Under the pieces are notes generated by a model. That model was not told the origin of the DNA. It worked only from the letters and a program-made list of their open reading frames with translations, and searched no databases. A program made the translations under genes and the position numbers. From contig NZ_LT669941.1 of the NCBI RefSeq assembly GCF_900128505.1, forward strand, positions 2,335,104 to 2,399,103: a DNA stretch of 64,000 nt. Direction: 5' to 3'. Positions 7,785 through 15,712 of this stretch are shown here, one piece after another. This stretch comes from Parabacteroides timonensis. GTDB taxonomy: Bacteria; Bacteroidota; Bacteroidia; Bacteroidales; Tannerellaceae. How positions within the stretch are numbered: position 1 is the stretch's first letter; every line of letters starts with the position of its first letter.

Positions 7785-8735
7785 ATGAAGAAGGCGTTAG
7801 TTAAAACAGATTACAATTTTCCGGGACAGAAGAGTGTTTATCATGGTAAAGTACGCGACGTGTACAATATCAACGATGAAGTATTGGTGATGGTCGCAAC
7901 CGACCGTATCTCTGCTTTCGACGTAGTATTACCGGAAGGAATTCCTTACAAAGGCCAGATGTTGAACCAGATTGCAGCCAAATTCCTTGACGCAACCACC
8001 GACATTTGCCCGAACTGGAAAATGGCATCTCCCGACCCAATGGTTACCGTTGGTGTACAGTGCGAAGGATTCCCTGTCGAAATGATCGTACGCGGTTATC
8101 TTTGCGGAAGTGCATGGCGTGCTTATAAGAGCGGTGTTCGTGAAATCTGCGGTGTCAAACTGCCGGAAGGTATGCGCGAAAACCAACGTTTTCCGGAACC
8201 AATCATCACTCCGACAACAAAAGCTGCTATCGGTGCTCACGACGAAGATATCTCAAAAGAAGAAATCCTGAAACAGGGACTTGTTTCTGAAGCAGACTAC
8301 GCCGTACTTGAAAAATATACAATGGAATTGTTCAAACGTGGAACAGAGATCGCTGCACAGCGCGGCCTGATCCTGGTTGACACCAAATACGAATTCGGAC
8401 ACCGTGACGGTAAGATCTACCTGATCGACGAAATCCATACTCCCGACTCTTCCCGTTACTTCTATTCCGAAGGTTATGAAGACCGTTTCGCCAAAGGTGA
8501 ACCGCAGAAACAGCTTTCAAAAGAATTTGTTCGCGAATGGTTGATGGATAATGGTTTCCAGGGCAAAGCAGGACAGGTAGTTCCTGAAATGACTCCGGCT
8601 ATCGTCGAAGGTATCAGCGAACGTTACATCGAGTTATTCGAACATATCACCGGTGAAAAATTCGAAAAAGGCGATACAGACAATCTGTTGGCCCGCATCG
8701 AAAAGAACGTAACAGAATATCTGAAAAATAAATAA
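7785..8735 (+). CDS. purC: Phosphoribosylaminoimidazole-succinocarboxamide synthase
   Basis: This enzyme joins CAIR and aspartate with ATP to make SAICAR in purine synthesis, in the cytoplasm. The roughly 316-residue product has the SAICAR synthetase signatures KVRDVYNI and MVATDRISAFDVVLPEGIPYKG near the N-terminus, VEMIVRGYLCGSAWRAY near 105, and LILVDTKYEFGHRDGKIYLIDEIHTPDSSRYF near 205. Its length matches the longer Bacteroidota and eukaryote-like form. I choose the ATG at 7785; a TTG six bases upstream is less likely. Confidence 0.95.
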   Translation: MKKALVKTDYNFPGQKSVYHGKVRDVYNINDEVLVMVATDRISAFDVVLPEGIPYKGQMLNQIAAKFLDATTDICPNWKMASPDPMVTVGVQCEGFPVEMIVRGYLCGSAWRAYKSGVREICGVKLPEGMRENQRFPEPIITPTTKAAIGAHDEDISKEEILKQGLVSEADYAVLEKYTMELFKRGTEIAAQRGLILVDTKYEFGHRDGKIYLIDEIHTPDSSRYFYSEGYEDRFAKGEPQKQLSKEFVREWLMDNGFQGKAGQVVPEMTPAIVEGISERYIELFEHITGEKFEKGDTDNLLARIEKNVTEYLKNK

Positions 8736-8741
8736 GAGAAT

Positions 8742-9524
8742 ATGAAGTACGGTTCAGAACAGATATTACCTTACAACGGAGAAGAACAGAAGAGCACACA
8801 AGTCAGACGTATGTTCGACTCGATTGCAGGCACCTATGATCTATTGAACCATACGCTCTCGTTCGGAATCGATAAAATATGGCGCAGGAAAGGCATTGCT
8901 TTCCTGCGTCCTTTTTCTCCGCAGTCTATACTGGATATCGCCACCGGAACCGGCGACCTCGCTATTTCCATGCATCGCAAATTGAAAGCCCGTCAGATCA
9001 TCGGGGCCGACATTTCCGAAGGCATGATGCAGGTCGGACGCGAAAAAGTAGCAAAAGCCGGTTACTCGGAATATATATCATTCGAACAACAGGACTGTAC
9101 GGCGCTCACCTACCCCGACAATTCGTTTGACGCCGTAACTGCTGCATTCGGAGTACGTAACTTTGAAAATATCGAACAGGGGATAGCAGAGATGTTCCGG
9201 GTATTAAAACCCGGCGGTCATCTGATGATCCTCGAACTTTCCACACCGGAACATTTTCCGATGAAACAACTTTACCAGATCTATTCAAAGACGATCATTC
9301 CATGCATCGGCCGGTTATTTTCGAAAGAAAAGGCTGCTTACAGCTACCTACCGGCATCTATCAAAGTAGTTCCGCAAGGAAAGGTGATGAAAGAACTGCT
9401 CATTCGCCGGGGATTCTCCGAGGCACGGGTTCGCACCTTTACTTTTGGAATTTGTTCATTATATACAGCCAGTAAGGAGAGTTCGCCCAGTAAGGGCAGT
9501 TCGCGAACTGCCCATACAAATTAA
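8742..9524 (+). CDS. menG: Demethylmenaquinone methyltransferase with a repeat-derived tail
   Basis: The enzyme methylates demethylmenaquinone using S-adenosylmethionine, the last step in menaquinone synthesis, which supports anaerobic fumarate respiration. The 260-residue protein has the UbiE/MenG signatures: FDSIAGTYDLLNHTLSFG at about 26-43, SAM-binding DIATGTGDLA at about 65-74, and FGVRNFENIEQGIAEMFRVLKPGG near 140-165. Homologues usually stop shortly after FGICSLYTASK. Here the frame continues about 15 residues through a palindromic repeat (9491-9517), so the tail is probably a by-product of the repeat. UbiE would be the name in ubiquinone makers; Bacteroidales make menaquinone. Confidence 0.93.
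   Translation: MKYGSEQILPYNGEEQKSTQVRRMFDSIAGTYDLLNHTLSFGIDKIWRRKGIAFLRPFSPQSILDIATGTGDLAISMHRKLKARQIIGADISEGMMQVGREKVAKAGYSEYISFEQQDCTALTYPDNSFDAVTAAFGVRNFENIEQGIAEMFRVLKPGGHLMILELSTPEHFPMKQLYQIYSKTIIPCIGRLFSKEKAAYSYLPASIKVVPQGKVMKELLIRRGFSEARVRTFTFGICSLYTASKESSPSKGSSRTAHTN
9491..9517 (+). repeat. REP-like palindromic repeat, copy 1
   Basis: A 27-base unit, TAAGGGC, AG, TTCGCGAA, CT, GCCCATAC, forms a perfect 20-base palindrome with outer arms GGGC and GCCC. It lies in the last codons of menG. A second copy at 50896-50922 is identical except that the AG/CT pair is replaced by GT/AC, so pairing is kept. Confidence 0.75.
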
Positions 9525-9543
9525 ACATAAAAAGAAGAAGGCT

Positions 9544-10287
9544 ATGCAGAAATATGGTTTATTGGGATATCCACTCGGGCACTCGTTTTCCAAAACTTAT
9601 TTCAATCAGAAATTTGAGGCGGAAAAAATAAATGCTCAATACGTAAACTTCGAGATCCCGAACATCAAAGACATCAAAACAGTATTGAAAGAAAACCCGG
9701 ACTTAAAAGGTCTGAATGTAACGATCCCTTACAAGGAACAGGTTATTCCTTTTCTGGACGAACTGGATGAAGATGCACGTCTGATCGGTGCTGTCAACGT
9801 GATCAAGTTCACTAAAGGTCTTTTCGGAAGAACAAAGCTGATCGGCTACAATTCCGACATCATCGGCTTCAAGCAGTCGATCGAACCTTTCCTGAATGAA
9901 ACGCACCGGAAAGCCCTCATCCTCGGAACCGGAGGCGCCTCCAAAGCTGTCTTCCAGGGATTGAAACAACTGGGAGTAGGCGCCACTTTGGTATCACGCA
10001 AACCAAAAGAACACTGCATTACATACGAAGAAATTACAGCCAAAACGATGGAGCAATACACGGTCATTGTCAATACAACTCCGCTGGGAATGTTCCCCAA
10101 TGTAGACAATTGTCCTAATATTCCATACGATTTGCTCACACCCAACCATTTATTATACGACTTGTTATACAACCCCGATGAAACCCTCTTCATGAAGAAG
10201 GGAAAAGAAAAAGGGGCCGTCGTCAAGAATGGGCTCGAAATGCTGCTCTTGCAGGCATTTGCGGCTTGGGAGATTTGGCAGAAATAA
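9544..10287 (+). CDS. aroE: Shikimate dehydrogenase
   Basis: AroE reduces 3-dehydroshikimate to shikimate with NADPH in aromatic amino acid synthesis. From the ATG at 9544 the 247-residue protein opens with the substrate-binding motif YPLGHSFSKTYFN. The catalytic lysine K64 is in NVTIPYKE, D105 in GYNSD, and the NADP-binding loop is GTGGASK at 128-134. A longer frame starting at 9445 would run through menG and is rejected. It ends the phoH-purC-menG-aroE run and is followed by hairpins. Confidence 0.94.
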   Translation: MQKYGLLGYPLGHSFSKTYFNQKFEAEKINAQYVNFEIPNIKDIKTVLKENPDLKGLNVTIPYKEQVIPFLDELDEDARLIGAVNVIKFTKGLFGRTKLIGYNSDIIGFKQSIEPFLNETHRKALILGTGGASKAVFQGLKQLGVGATLVSRKPKEHCITYEEITAKTMEQYTVIVNTTPLGMFPNVDNCPNIPYDLLTPNHLLYDLLYNPDETLFMKKGKEKGAVVKNGLEMLLLQAFAAWEIWQK

Positions 10288-10288
10288 A

Positions 10289-10367
10289 TGGAGGTCACAA
10301 TTTGTGACTTCCAATTCCATAAACAAACAATGGGAGTAAAAGCAATCATATAAGCTCCTACTCCCAT
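10289..10367. terminator. Two hairpins between convergent genes
   Basis: The first inverted repeat pairs TGGAGGTCACAA (10289-10300) with TTGTGACTTCCA (to 10313) with one mismatch. The second pairs TGGGAGTA (10331-10338) with TACTCCCA (10359-10366). They lie just after the aroE stop and before the stop of the convergent large gene, so they probably end transcription from both sides. Confidence 0.6.
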
Positions 10368-10389
10368 CGAATAGTTATAAAGTACCTCC

Positions 10390-13300
10390 CTATCTCACTC
10401 TTACCTTATATACTTTATCATCCACCTGCACGATATAATTACCTTCGGGCAACGTCCAGCGACTGTCGTTCGGAGCGGCTTCGAAGCGACGAATAAGCGA
10501 GCCGGTGAAGGTATAGACATATACTTCGCGGCGCATGCCCAGGCGCAGATAGAGACAACCTTCGCCGCCACGGACTTCGATTGTTTCAGCCTCAATCCGT
10601 TCATTGGCTACCGGATCCGGATTCTTTTGAATACCATCGATGCGGATCTCCAAATCGCTTCGCACGTAACGGATAACATACTTGCCATCGCTGGCACGTG
10701 GCTCGATTGTTTCGCCACAGCTGGTGCTTACTACCGGCTTCGACTGGTCGTAATCGGCAGCAAGGGTAAGATAGAAACCGAAGCTGCCCCACGATTCTAC
10801 CTCGTATTCACCCGCTGCCGGGTCGGTGGTTGCACCTTCCACGGCGGGAAGGGTGACGGTGTAGTAGACTGGCGTAGGCTCAGGCACATAAGGTGGATTA
10901 TAACGGAAGCTGGCGGAGACGGTAACGGCATAGTCTGGCATGATGAATTGATTGTTACCATCAACCGACACAGTTTCGTCGCCCCCCGTATTCGTCACCG
11001 TCCAGCCGGCGAAGTCGTAGTTGGTATGCTCTGTATAACTGAGAGTGACAGTTTCATCGGCTGCCGCTTCGCCCTTATCAGCCCCAATCGTTCCGCCGGT
11101 AATATCAGTTGCAAGCGTGATCTTGTAGCGCGGCTTTTCAAAGGTAAGTTGCTCTTCTTCGAGACTACAAGTATTACCTACGTTATCAATAGCCGTCACC
11201 GTAAGCTTGTGCTTGCCATAAGAGGGAGCCGTCAGTGTGATAGGCTCGCCCGTATAAGCTACTGATTCCGATGCGCCTTCATCCCATTGATAGGTATAAG
11301 AAGCCACACCGCTCTCATCGTCAGTAATCGTGACAGAGACATTCAAACCATCAAGTTGTTTAATCTCGATTGCCGGAGCTGTTTTATCAATCTGAACAGG
11401 TAGTGTTTGTAGCCCCGACGAAGCTGTTCTATTATCTACCTCATCTATATTTCTTATACGTTTTAAATAATAGGTATAAGGAGAAGACAAAGTCACTGAT
11501 TCTGCCCACTCACCCTCTGTTGCTGATATTTGGAAACCCTCAGAAGGTGTAAGCGTAAATATTTCACCTTCCTTATGCCAACCATCAACTGGTTCTGCCA
11601 ACTCTTCTGCCTCCGCTGCATAGGCTTCTACCAGCGTTAGTTCATTAACTGTCACTTCACCGTTTTCCTGTGGCAATGTAATATCATAATTACTCTTATT
11701 GAAACGATTTTCACCTTCATCACTAATATTACTATCTGTAACTTTGCCAGTCTGTAAATCTTTAAATATCGGCTTCTCACTCCCAACAAGTTCATTTTCT
11801 CCTACTGTATAATAAAGTTCCTCTCCACTATACAACTCCTGCTTGGGGATATTCAGCGTCAAATTTTTCGGAGCAATCTCATATTCGATTGTAGTACTGA
11901 GTTCTGTATTATAATCGTCTTGCCAACTAAATGCTTCAGAATGATCATCTGCGTTTTTCGGTAAATCAGCGGGAGTAATATCTACCCATTCTATTTCTCC
12001 TCCGTCGTTCCATACTTTGCCCTTAACCTTTATATCTAACTCATCTCCATAAGTATAAGAAGCATCCTGCCCCGTCACCGAGATAGTCGGATTGTATTTC
12101 CATACGGCGTAATAGGTGTTATTGGCTTCTGAGGACAGTAGTACTTCAGTCCTGTCATTATCAGCACTGCTCCACCACGCAAAGGTATATCCAGGGCGCC
12201 AAAGCTCCGTAGGCGCAGTCACTTCACCGCCCTTCGCCGCCACCACCTGCTTTTGCTCCCGGTAGTCTATATAACCGCCGTTGCCATCGAAGGTGAGGAG
12301 GACGCCTTCCACGCAACTATAACCGGTTATAGTACCATTATCTAATTTATATAAATTCCCTAGTTCCTCGGTGTCAGATAGAGAGCCGCCACCTTTCTCC
12401 AGCGTCCCAGCCACTGCCAGCACGCCATTATTCGTAATCTTACCTTTATTCGTAACCTTCGCCCCCTCTTCCAATATCAGCGTTGTCCCTTCTCCGATAG
12501 TAAGCGTTTTATCGGCTTCCACTTCTAAGTTTTTGCCTTCGGGGATGGTTATCACGCCTTCAGGAAGCGACGTTGGGTTGCCATAAACCTTGCCGCTGTA
12601 TGTACCTTTTAGGATGACACCGCTCCAAGCATCAGTATTATCGTCATTCCCAATACTACTTGCTATAATAAAAGCATTACCACTCTCGCCAGTAGAGAAA
12701 GTGCCAGCAGCAGCATCAAAACCGCCACCAATACCGGCACCACCATCAGTACTCGTAGCCGTCACAAAACCACCCTCAATCGTAATGGTTCCACCAGCAC
12801 CACCAACACCCGTGGCACTTACACGACCTCCACCACCAATACCGGCACCATTCTTACTCGTAGCCGTCACAACACCACCCTCAATCGTAATGGTTTCACC
12901 AGCACCACGATTACCACCACCGATACCAGCACCATATTTACTCTCAGCCGTCACAACACCACCATCAATCGTAATGATTCCACTATCACCATAACCATCA
13001 CCATCACTATCACCATAACCACCACCAATACCGGCACCACCATCACCCGTAGCCGTCACAACACCACCACGAATCGTAATGATTCCACCAGAACCATACC
13101 GACCACCACCAATACCGGCACCTTTATCAGTACTCGTAGCCGTCACAACACCACCATTAATCGTAATGGTTCCACCAGAACCACCTTTATAACCACCACC
13201 AAAACCGGTATAACCACCACCAATACCGGCACCATAATCACCCATAGCCGTCACAACACCACCATTAATCGTAATGGTTCCACCAGAACCATACTGACCA

Positions 13301-13779
13301 CCACCAATACCGGCACCATAATCACACCCAGTCGCCGTCAACTCCCCCGCTCCATCTATCTCCAGCGAAGCGCTTCCTTCACAGCGAAGAGCTGGATGGT
13401 TATTGTAGTCGCCCGTTGCCTTCAACTTATTCACCCCTTCCAGCCACAAGTTTACACTTGCATCCCCTTGTATATCAAATGGACAACTACTCGACTCAAT
13501 ATTCACATCCCTCAAATAGATTGTCACTGTCAAACCCGTTTTTACAGTTATATTATTTCCCGTTGTCTTACTCAGGTCCCGCTGCGTAATCCGATACGTG
13601 CCACTCTCTTCAATCACGACCGATTTGTCGTCCACATAGAAGGTCTCCTTTATTTCTTCCGTCTCTTCCCCCCACGACACCGGCAGGCATAAAAAAAGGA
13701 ATGCGACGACCCATGCGCCCATTCCCGTGATGCGATTCTTGTAATATTTACTCATACTAATGTTGTTATGCTGTTTCAT
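10390..13779 (-). CDS. Large exported multidomain protein with glycine-rich GAGIGGG repeats
   Basis: This 1129-residue protein has a signal peptide (hydrophobic segment about 20-36) and no catalytic motif I recognise. Residues 45-150 resemble a carbohydrate-binding beta-helix start (SGTYRITQRDLSKTTGNNITV). About 155-360 hold seven GAGIGGG repeats alternating with TITINGGVVTA strands, which suggests a right-handed beta-helix. InlB-type segments follow (GGEVTAPTELWRPGYTFAWWS near 530; YDFAGWTVTN near 915), with MBG- and Ig-like domains between them. The C-terminal 70 residues end in VYVYTFTGSLIRRFEAAPNDSR and LPEGNYIVQVDDKVYKVRVR, like type IX sorting or DUF6383-type domains. A role in adhesion or surface display is inferred. 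ATGs at 13779 and 13755 are both possible. Confidence 0.75.
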   Translation of the reverse strand: MKQHNNISMSKYYKNRITGMGAWVVAFLFLCLPVSWGEETEEIKETFYVDDKSVVIEESGTYRITQRDLSKTTGNNITVKTGLTVTIYLRDVNIESSSCPFDIQGDASVNLWLEGVNKLKATGDYNNHPALRCEGSASLEIDGAGELTATGCDYGAGIGGGQYGSGGTITINGGVVTAMGDYGAGIGGGYTGFGGGYKGGSGGTITINGGVVTATSTDKGAGIGGGRYGSGGIITIRGGVVTATGDGGAGIGGGYGDSDGDGYGDSGIITIDGGVVTAESKYGAGIGGGNRGAGETITIEGGVVTATSKNGAGIGGGGRVSATGVGGAGGTITIEGGFVTATSTDGGAGIGGGFDAAAGTFSTGESGNAFIIASSIGNDDNTDAWSGVILKGTYSGKVYGNPTSLPEGVITIPEGKNLEVEADKTLTIGEGTTLILEEGAKVTNKGKITNNGVLAVAGTLEKGGGSLSDTEELGNLYKLDNGTITGYSCVEGVLLTFDGNGGYIDYREQKQVVAAKGGEVTAPTELWRPGYTFAWWSSADNDRTEVLLSSEANNTYYAVWKYNPTISVTGQDASYTYGDELDIKVKGKVWNDGGEIEWVDITPADLPKNADDHSEAFSWQDDYNTELSTTIEYEIAPKNLTLNIPKQELYSGEELYYTVGENELVGSEKPIFKDLQTGKVTDSNISDEGENRFNKSNYDITLPQENGEVTVNELTLVEAYAAEAEELAEPVDGWHKEGEIFTLTPSEGFQISATEGEWAESVTLSSPYTYYLKRIRNIDEVDNRTASSGLQTLPVQIDKTAPAIEIKQLDGLNVSVTITDDESGVASYTYQWDEGASESVAYTGEPITLTAPSYGKHKLTVTAIDNVGNTCSLEEEQLTFEKPRYKITLATDITGGTIGADKGEAAADETVTLSYTEHTNYDFAGWTVTNTGGDETVSVDGNNQFIMPDYAVTVSASFRYNPPYVPEPTPVYYTVTLPAVEGATTDPAAGEYEVESWGSFGFYLTLAADYDQSKPVVSTSCGETIEPRASDGKYVIRYVRSDLEIRIDGIQKNPDPVANERIEAETIEVRGGEGCLYLRLGMRREVYVYTFTGSLIRRFEAAPNDSRWTLPEGNYIVQVDDKVYKVRVR
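12690..13317 (-). repeat. Coding repeats for the GAGIGGG beta-helix units
   Basis: Seven near-copies of a roughly 28-37-residue unit start with GAGIGGG and mostly contain ITI(N/E/D/R)GGVVTA. At DNA level the plus strand repeats CACCACCAATACCGGCACC-like stretches. Unit length varies by glycine- and aspartate-rich insertions (for example GYGDSDGDGYGDS). Such DNA can gain or lose units by slippage. Confidence 0.8.
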
Positions 13780-13822
13780 TGTTATATTGGTTATTTGTTC
13801 ATCCCATTTTGACGATGATGCA

Positions 13823-13891
13823 TCGCCCGATCGGGCGAAACCTCATCGCCTGGTCGGGCGAAGGTGTGCCGCCTGGACGGGCGATGCACCT
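13823..13891. repeat. Three tandem 23-bp repeats, each with a 16-bp palindrome
   Basis: Palindromes start at 13823, 13846 and 13869, exactly 23 bases apart: TCGCCCGATCGGGCGA (perfect), TCGCCTGGTCGGGCGA and CCGCCTGGACGGGCGA. They lie in the gap between two minus-strand genes, downstream of a -7 element at 13896-13903, so they would be in the 5' untranslated leader of the large repeat protein. Confidence 0.75.
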
Positions 13892-13895
13892 TCGC

Positions 13896-13903
13896 CAAAC
13901 TTA
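13896..13903 (-). promoter_or_regulatory. -7 element upstream of the large repeat protein
   Basis: On the minus strand the sequence is TAAGTTTG (plus-strand CAAACTTA), matching TAnnTTTG. The -33 element is not clear. The predicted leader would be about 110 bases and would contain the three tandem palindromes. Confidence 0.4.
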
Positions 13904-13909
13904 AATAGG

Positions 13910-14668
13910 TTATTCGATGACCGGACGGTCGTCGTCGTCATCATCATCTTTCGGTTTGCCGCCGATCCACAGTGTAGTCGATGCACTGCGCGGCGATTTG
14001 AGAAGTGAGCTGGAAGCATACTGTGTAGTTACCGTCAGCGTATATTCGCCATTAGTCAGTTCAGAGGGGATTAGCAAGGTCAACTCAGATGGTTTGTTTG
14101 CCGTAATCATATCTTCGTCCAATTTCGTCACTACACCCTTCGAGTCGGTCAGCGTGACACCTACTGCTTCGTTGTCGCCTACGACCTTCAGCATCGCACC
14201 GCGTACAAAAAGGTTGCGGCCAGCCGTTGCACTACCGTCGCGAAGCTTCGTCTTGCGATCTTCTGTTTCAAGGATATACATGATATTCGATCTTTCGCCC
14301 AGTATTTCCACGCTGGTCTTCGCGATTTCTTCGCGCAGCTCCTTGCCCTGGTTGAAAACGACATAGATGGAGTTCTTTTCCTTATTCCATACGCCTCCTT
14401 CCACAACACCCGTCAGGCGGGCCACGGCATAGAAGAGGCCGGTGTTCACACTTACTCCGTTCAGAATAAGACGGGTTATGATTCGGTTGTACAATGAAAT
14501 GGAGTGGCGAAGCGTCTCCTCACGCAGACCGGTGTCTTCTTCACGCATTTCTTTGATAATGTCATCGATACCGGCACTTCCATTTGATTCCAGTTGTAAA
14601 ATCTTGTCAGTCAGATTGTCGGCAGTTACGGTGTTGTCGACGAGCCACCCTTTCAGTTTGTTCTGCAT
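13910..14668 (-). CDS. DUF4469-like protein with an HU-type N-terminal domain and DDRPVIE tail
   Basis: The 252-residue protein resembles the Bacteroidales DNA-binding/DUF4469 family: an N-terminal HU/IHF-like part (LKGWLVDNTVTADNLTDKILQL, IDDIIKEMREEDTGLREETLRHSISLYNRIITRLILNG), then an Ig-like domain at about 150-230 (ELTLLIPSELTNGEYTLTVTTQYA). It ends in a run of seven aspartates and RPVIE. The HU-like protein encoded at 24093-24539 ends with the same DDRPVIE. DNA binding is inferred from the family. Two palindromic operator-like sites lie upstream (14684-14704, 14837-14857). It is probably independent of the large gene downstream, which has its own -7 element. Confidence 0.65.
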   Translation of the reverse strand: MQNKLKGWLVDNTVTADNLTDKILQLESNGSAGIDDIIKEMREEDTGLREETLRHSISLYNRIITRLILNGVSVNTGLFYAVARLTGVVEGGVWNKEKNSIYVVFNQGKELREEIAKTSVEILGERSNIMYILETEDRKTKLRDGSATAGRNLFVRGAMLKVVGDNEAVGVTLTDSKGVVTKLDEDMITANKPSELTLLIPSELTNGEYTLTVTTQYASSSLLKSPRSASTTLWIGGKPKDDDDDDDRPVIE

Positions 14669-14683
14669 ACTAGCATGGATTAG

Positions 14684-14704
14684 ATTAGTTCTAGTAGAAC
14701 TATG
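14684..14704. promoter_or_regulatory. Operator-like palindrome, copy 1
   Basis: A 21-base site built as ATTAGTTCTA, a central G, and TAGAACTATG, with 8 of 10 arm positions paired. It lies 16 bases upstream of the DUF4469-like start and is an inverted copy of the site at 14837-14857. Confidence 0.5.
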
Positions 14705-14791
14705 GAATCACAACAACTGACAATCAACAACCTTGTATTTATTATGATAAATATTCTTATTTCATATATTTTGCCCCAAACCTCTCAACCC

Positions 14792-14822
14792 TTTGTTTAT
14801 TGAGGAGTTATACTTATCTTTG
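14792..14822 (+). promoter_or_regulatory. Orphan consensus promoter on the plus strand
   Basis: TTTG at 14792-14795, 19 bases, then TATCTTTG at 14815-14822 is an exact match to the Bacteroidota promoter consensus. It faces right, but the next genes (14945 onward) are on the minus strand and no plus-strand reading frame of note follows. Confidence 0.55.
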
Positions 14823-14828
14823 GCAAAC

Positions 14829-14944
14829 ATTATTAACATAGTTCTACTAGAACTATGCTGTTTATTTAATTACTTTTCTTAAAAAAGATCAATGCTTTAG
14901 TATCCTATAAAAAGATCTAAGTCTATTTATACGGGCTTCGCCCC
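14829..14944 (+). ncRNA. Candidate small RNA (hypothetical)
   Basis: A transcript from the promoter at 14792-14822 would start near 14829, carry a stable 10-bp hairpin (14837-14857) almost at its 5' end, and could end near the GGGC-TTC-GCCC hairpin at about 14933-14943. No conserved RNA family is recognised. The right-hand end is a guess, and the hairpin may be an operator and not an RNA element. Confidence 0.25.
14837..14857. promoter_or_regulatory. Operator-like palindrome, copy 2
   Basis: A 21-base site: CATAGTTCTA, a central C, then the exact reverse complement of the first arm. It begins about 15 bases after the orphan promoter's -7 element. The same arms recur at 14684-14704. Confidence 0.55.
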
Positions 14945-15709
14945 CTATTGCTTTTCCGTCATATACTTCCAAAAACGCACCGGCATATGCTGGCGATGAA
15001 GCTTCGGGTTGATACGTTCTTTGATGGCAATCGTCTTGAAATACTCTTTCCACATCTGCTGAAACAGTTTCTCATCTTTATCCATCAGGCTCTCATTAAG
15101 GAAGCCGGATAACAGATGCTCTTCCTTTTGCTCGAAACGAACCTCAATCGTCTCTTTCAGATCATAATAATAGCCATACTCCCGACGCATATCGTAGATC
15201 AGCCATTTCTGATCGCCGAAACGATCGTTCAGATACGGAAGGACAAGCGGCAATACATTATATATAGGCTCGACGGCAGAGAAGTAAGTGCCGTCCAAAG
15301 CCTTTTGGAAACGGAGAAACTGCATGATGCGGAGACGTTCGTTGCTTACTTTCTTCCAGACCTTGGATATCTGTAGTACATCAGGATCACCGAAATTCAT
15401 CTCAATAGATTTCGAATGGTCAAGCGCCTTGCGGATATAGCGGAACAACAGCATATCGACCTCCGGCAGCTCCGACAGCCAGGAGACTGTCAAACCCGAC
15501 AACGATAGTTTCGATATCTTCTTTTCAAGCCCTTTCCATACCCGGTCTGCTTTCTCGCTGTCCGAACATATAGTAACCGTTTCCTCACAGAACAGAGGCA
15601 ACGGCTCTCCTTCCATCCTCAGCGCATCCGGAAACGATTTACGGGAATACGCATCGAAAACGGCTGTGAGCAATCCTTCAAAAGTCTTATCGTATATAAA
15701 AACTACCAT
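14945..15709 (-). CDS. TIGR03915-type DNA metabolism protein (DUF4130)
   Basis: The 254-residue protein opens with MVVFIYDKTFEGLLTAVFDAY, the hallmark start of the TIGR03915/DUF4130 family, and contains MQFLRFQKALDGTYFSAVEPIYNVLPLV near 130-160 and the C-terminal HMPVRFWKYMTEKQ. Its start is 3 bases after the stop of the radical SAM gene, so the two are one operon. The pair is widely conserved together and proposed, from family knowledge, to act in DNA modification or repair. The reaction is not known. Length is normal. Confidence 0.88.
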   Translation of the reverse strand: MVVFIYDKTFEGLLTAVFDAYSRKSFPDALRMEGEPLPLFCEETVTICSDSEKADRVWKGLEKKISKLSLSGLTVSWLSELPEVDMLLFRYIRKALDHSKSIEMNFGDPDVLQISKVWKKVSNERLRIMQFLRFQKALDGTYFSAVEPIYNVLPLVLPYLNDRFGDQKWLIYDMRREYGYYYDLKETIEVRFEQKEEHLLSGFLNESLMDKDEKLFQQMWKEYFKTIAIKERINPKLHRQHMPVRFWKYMTEKQ

Positions 15710-15712
15710 ATA

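Noticed and set aside
12590..12994. Proline-rich 134-residue plus-strand frame
   Set aside because: It is the complement of the glycine repeats of the large protein; the proline pattern is a by-product.
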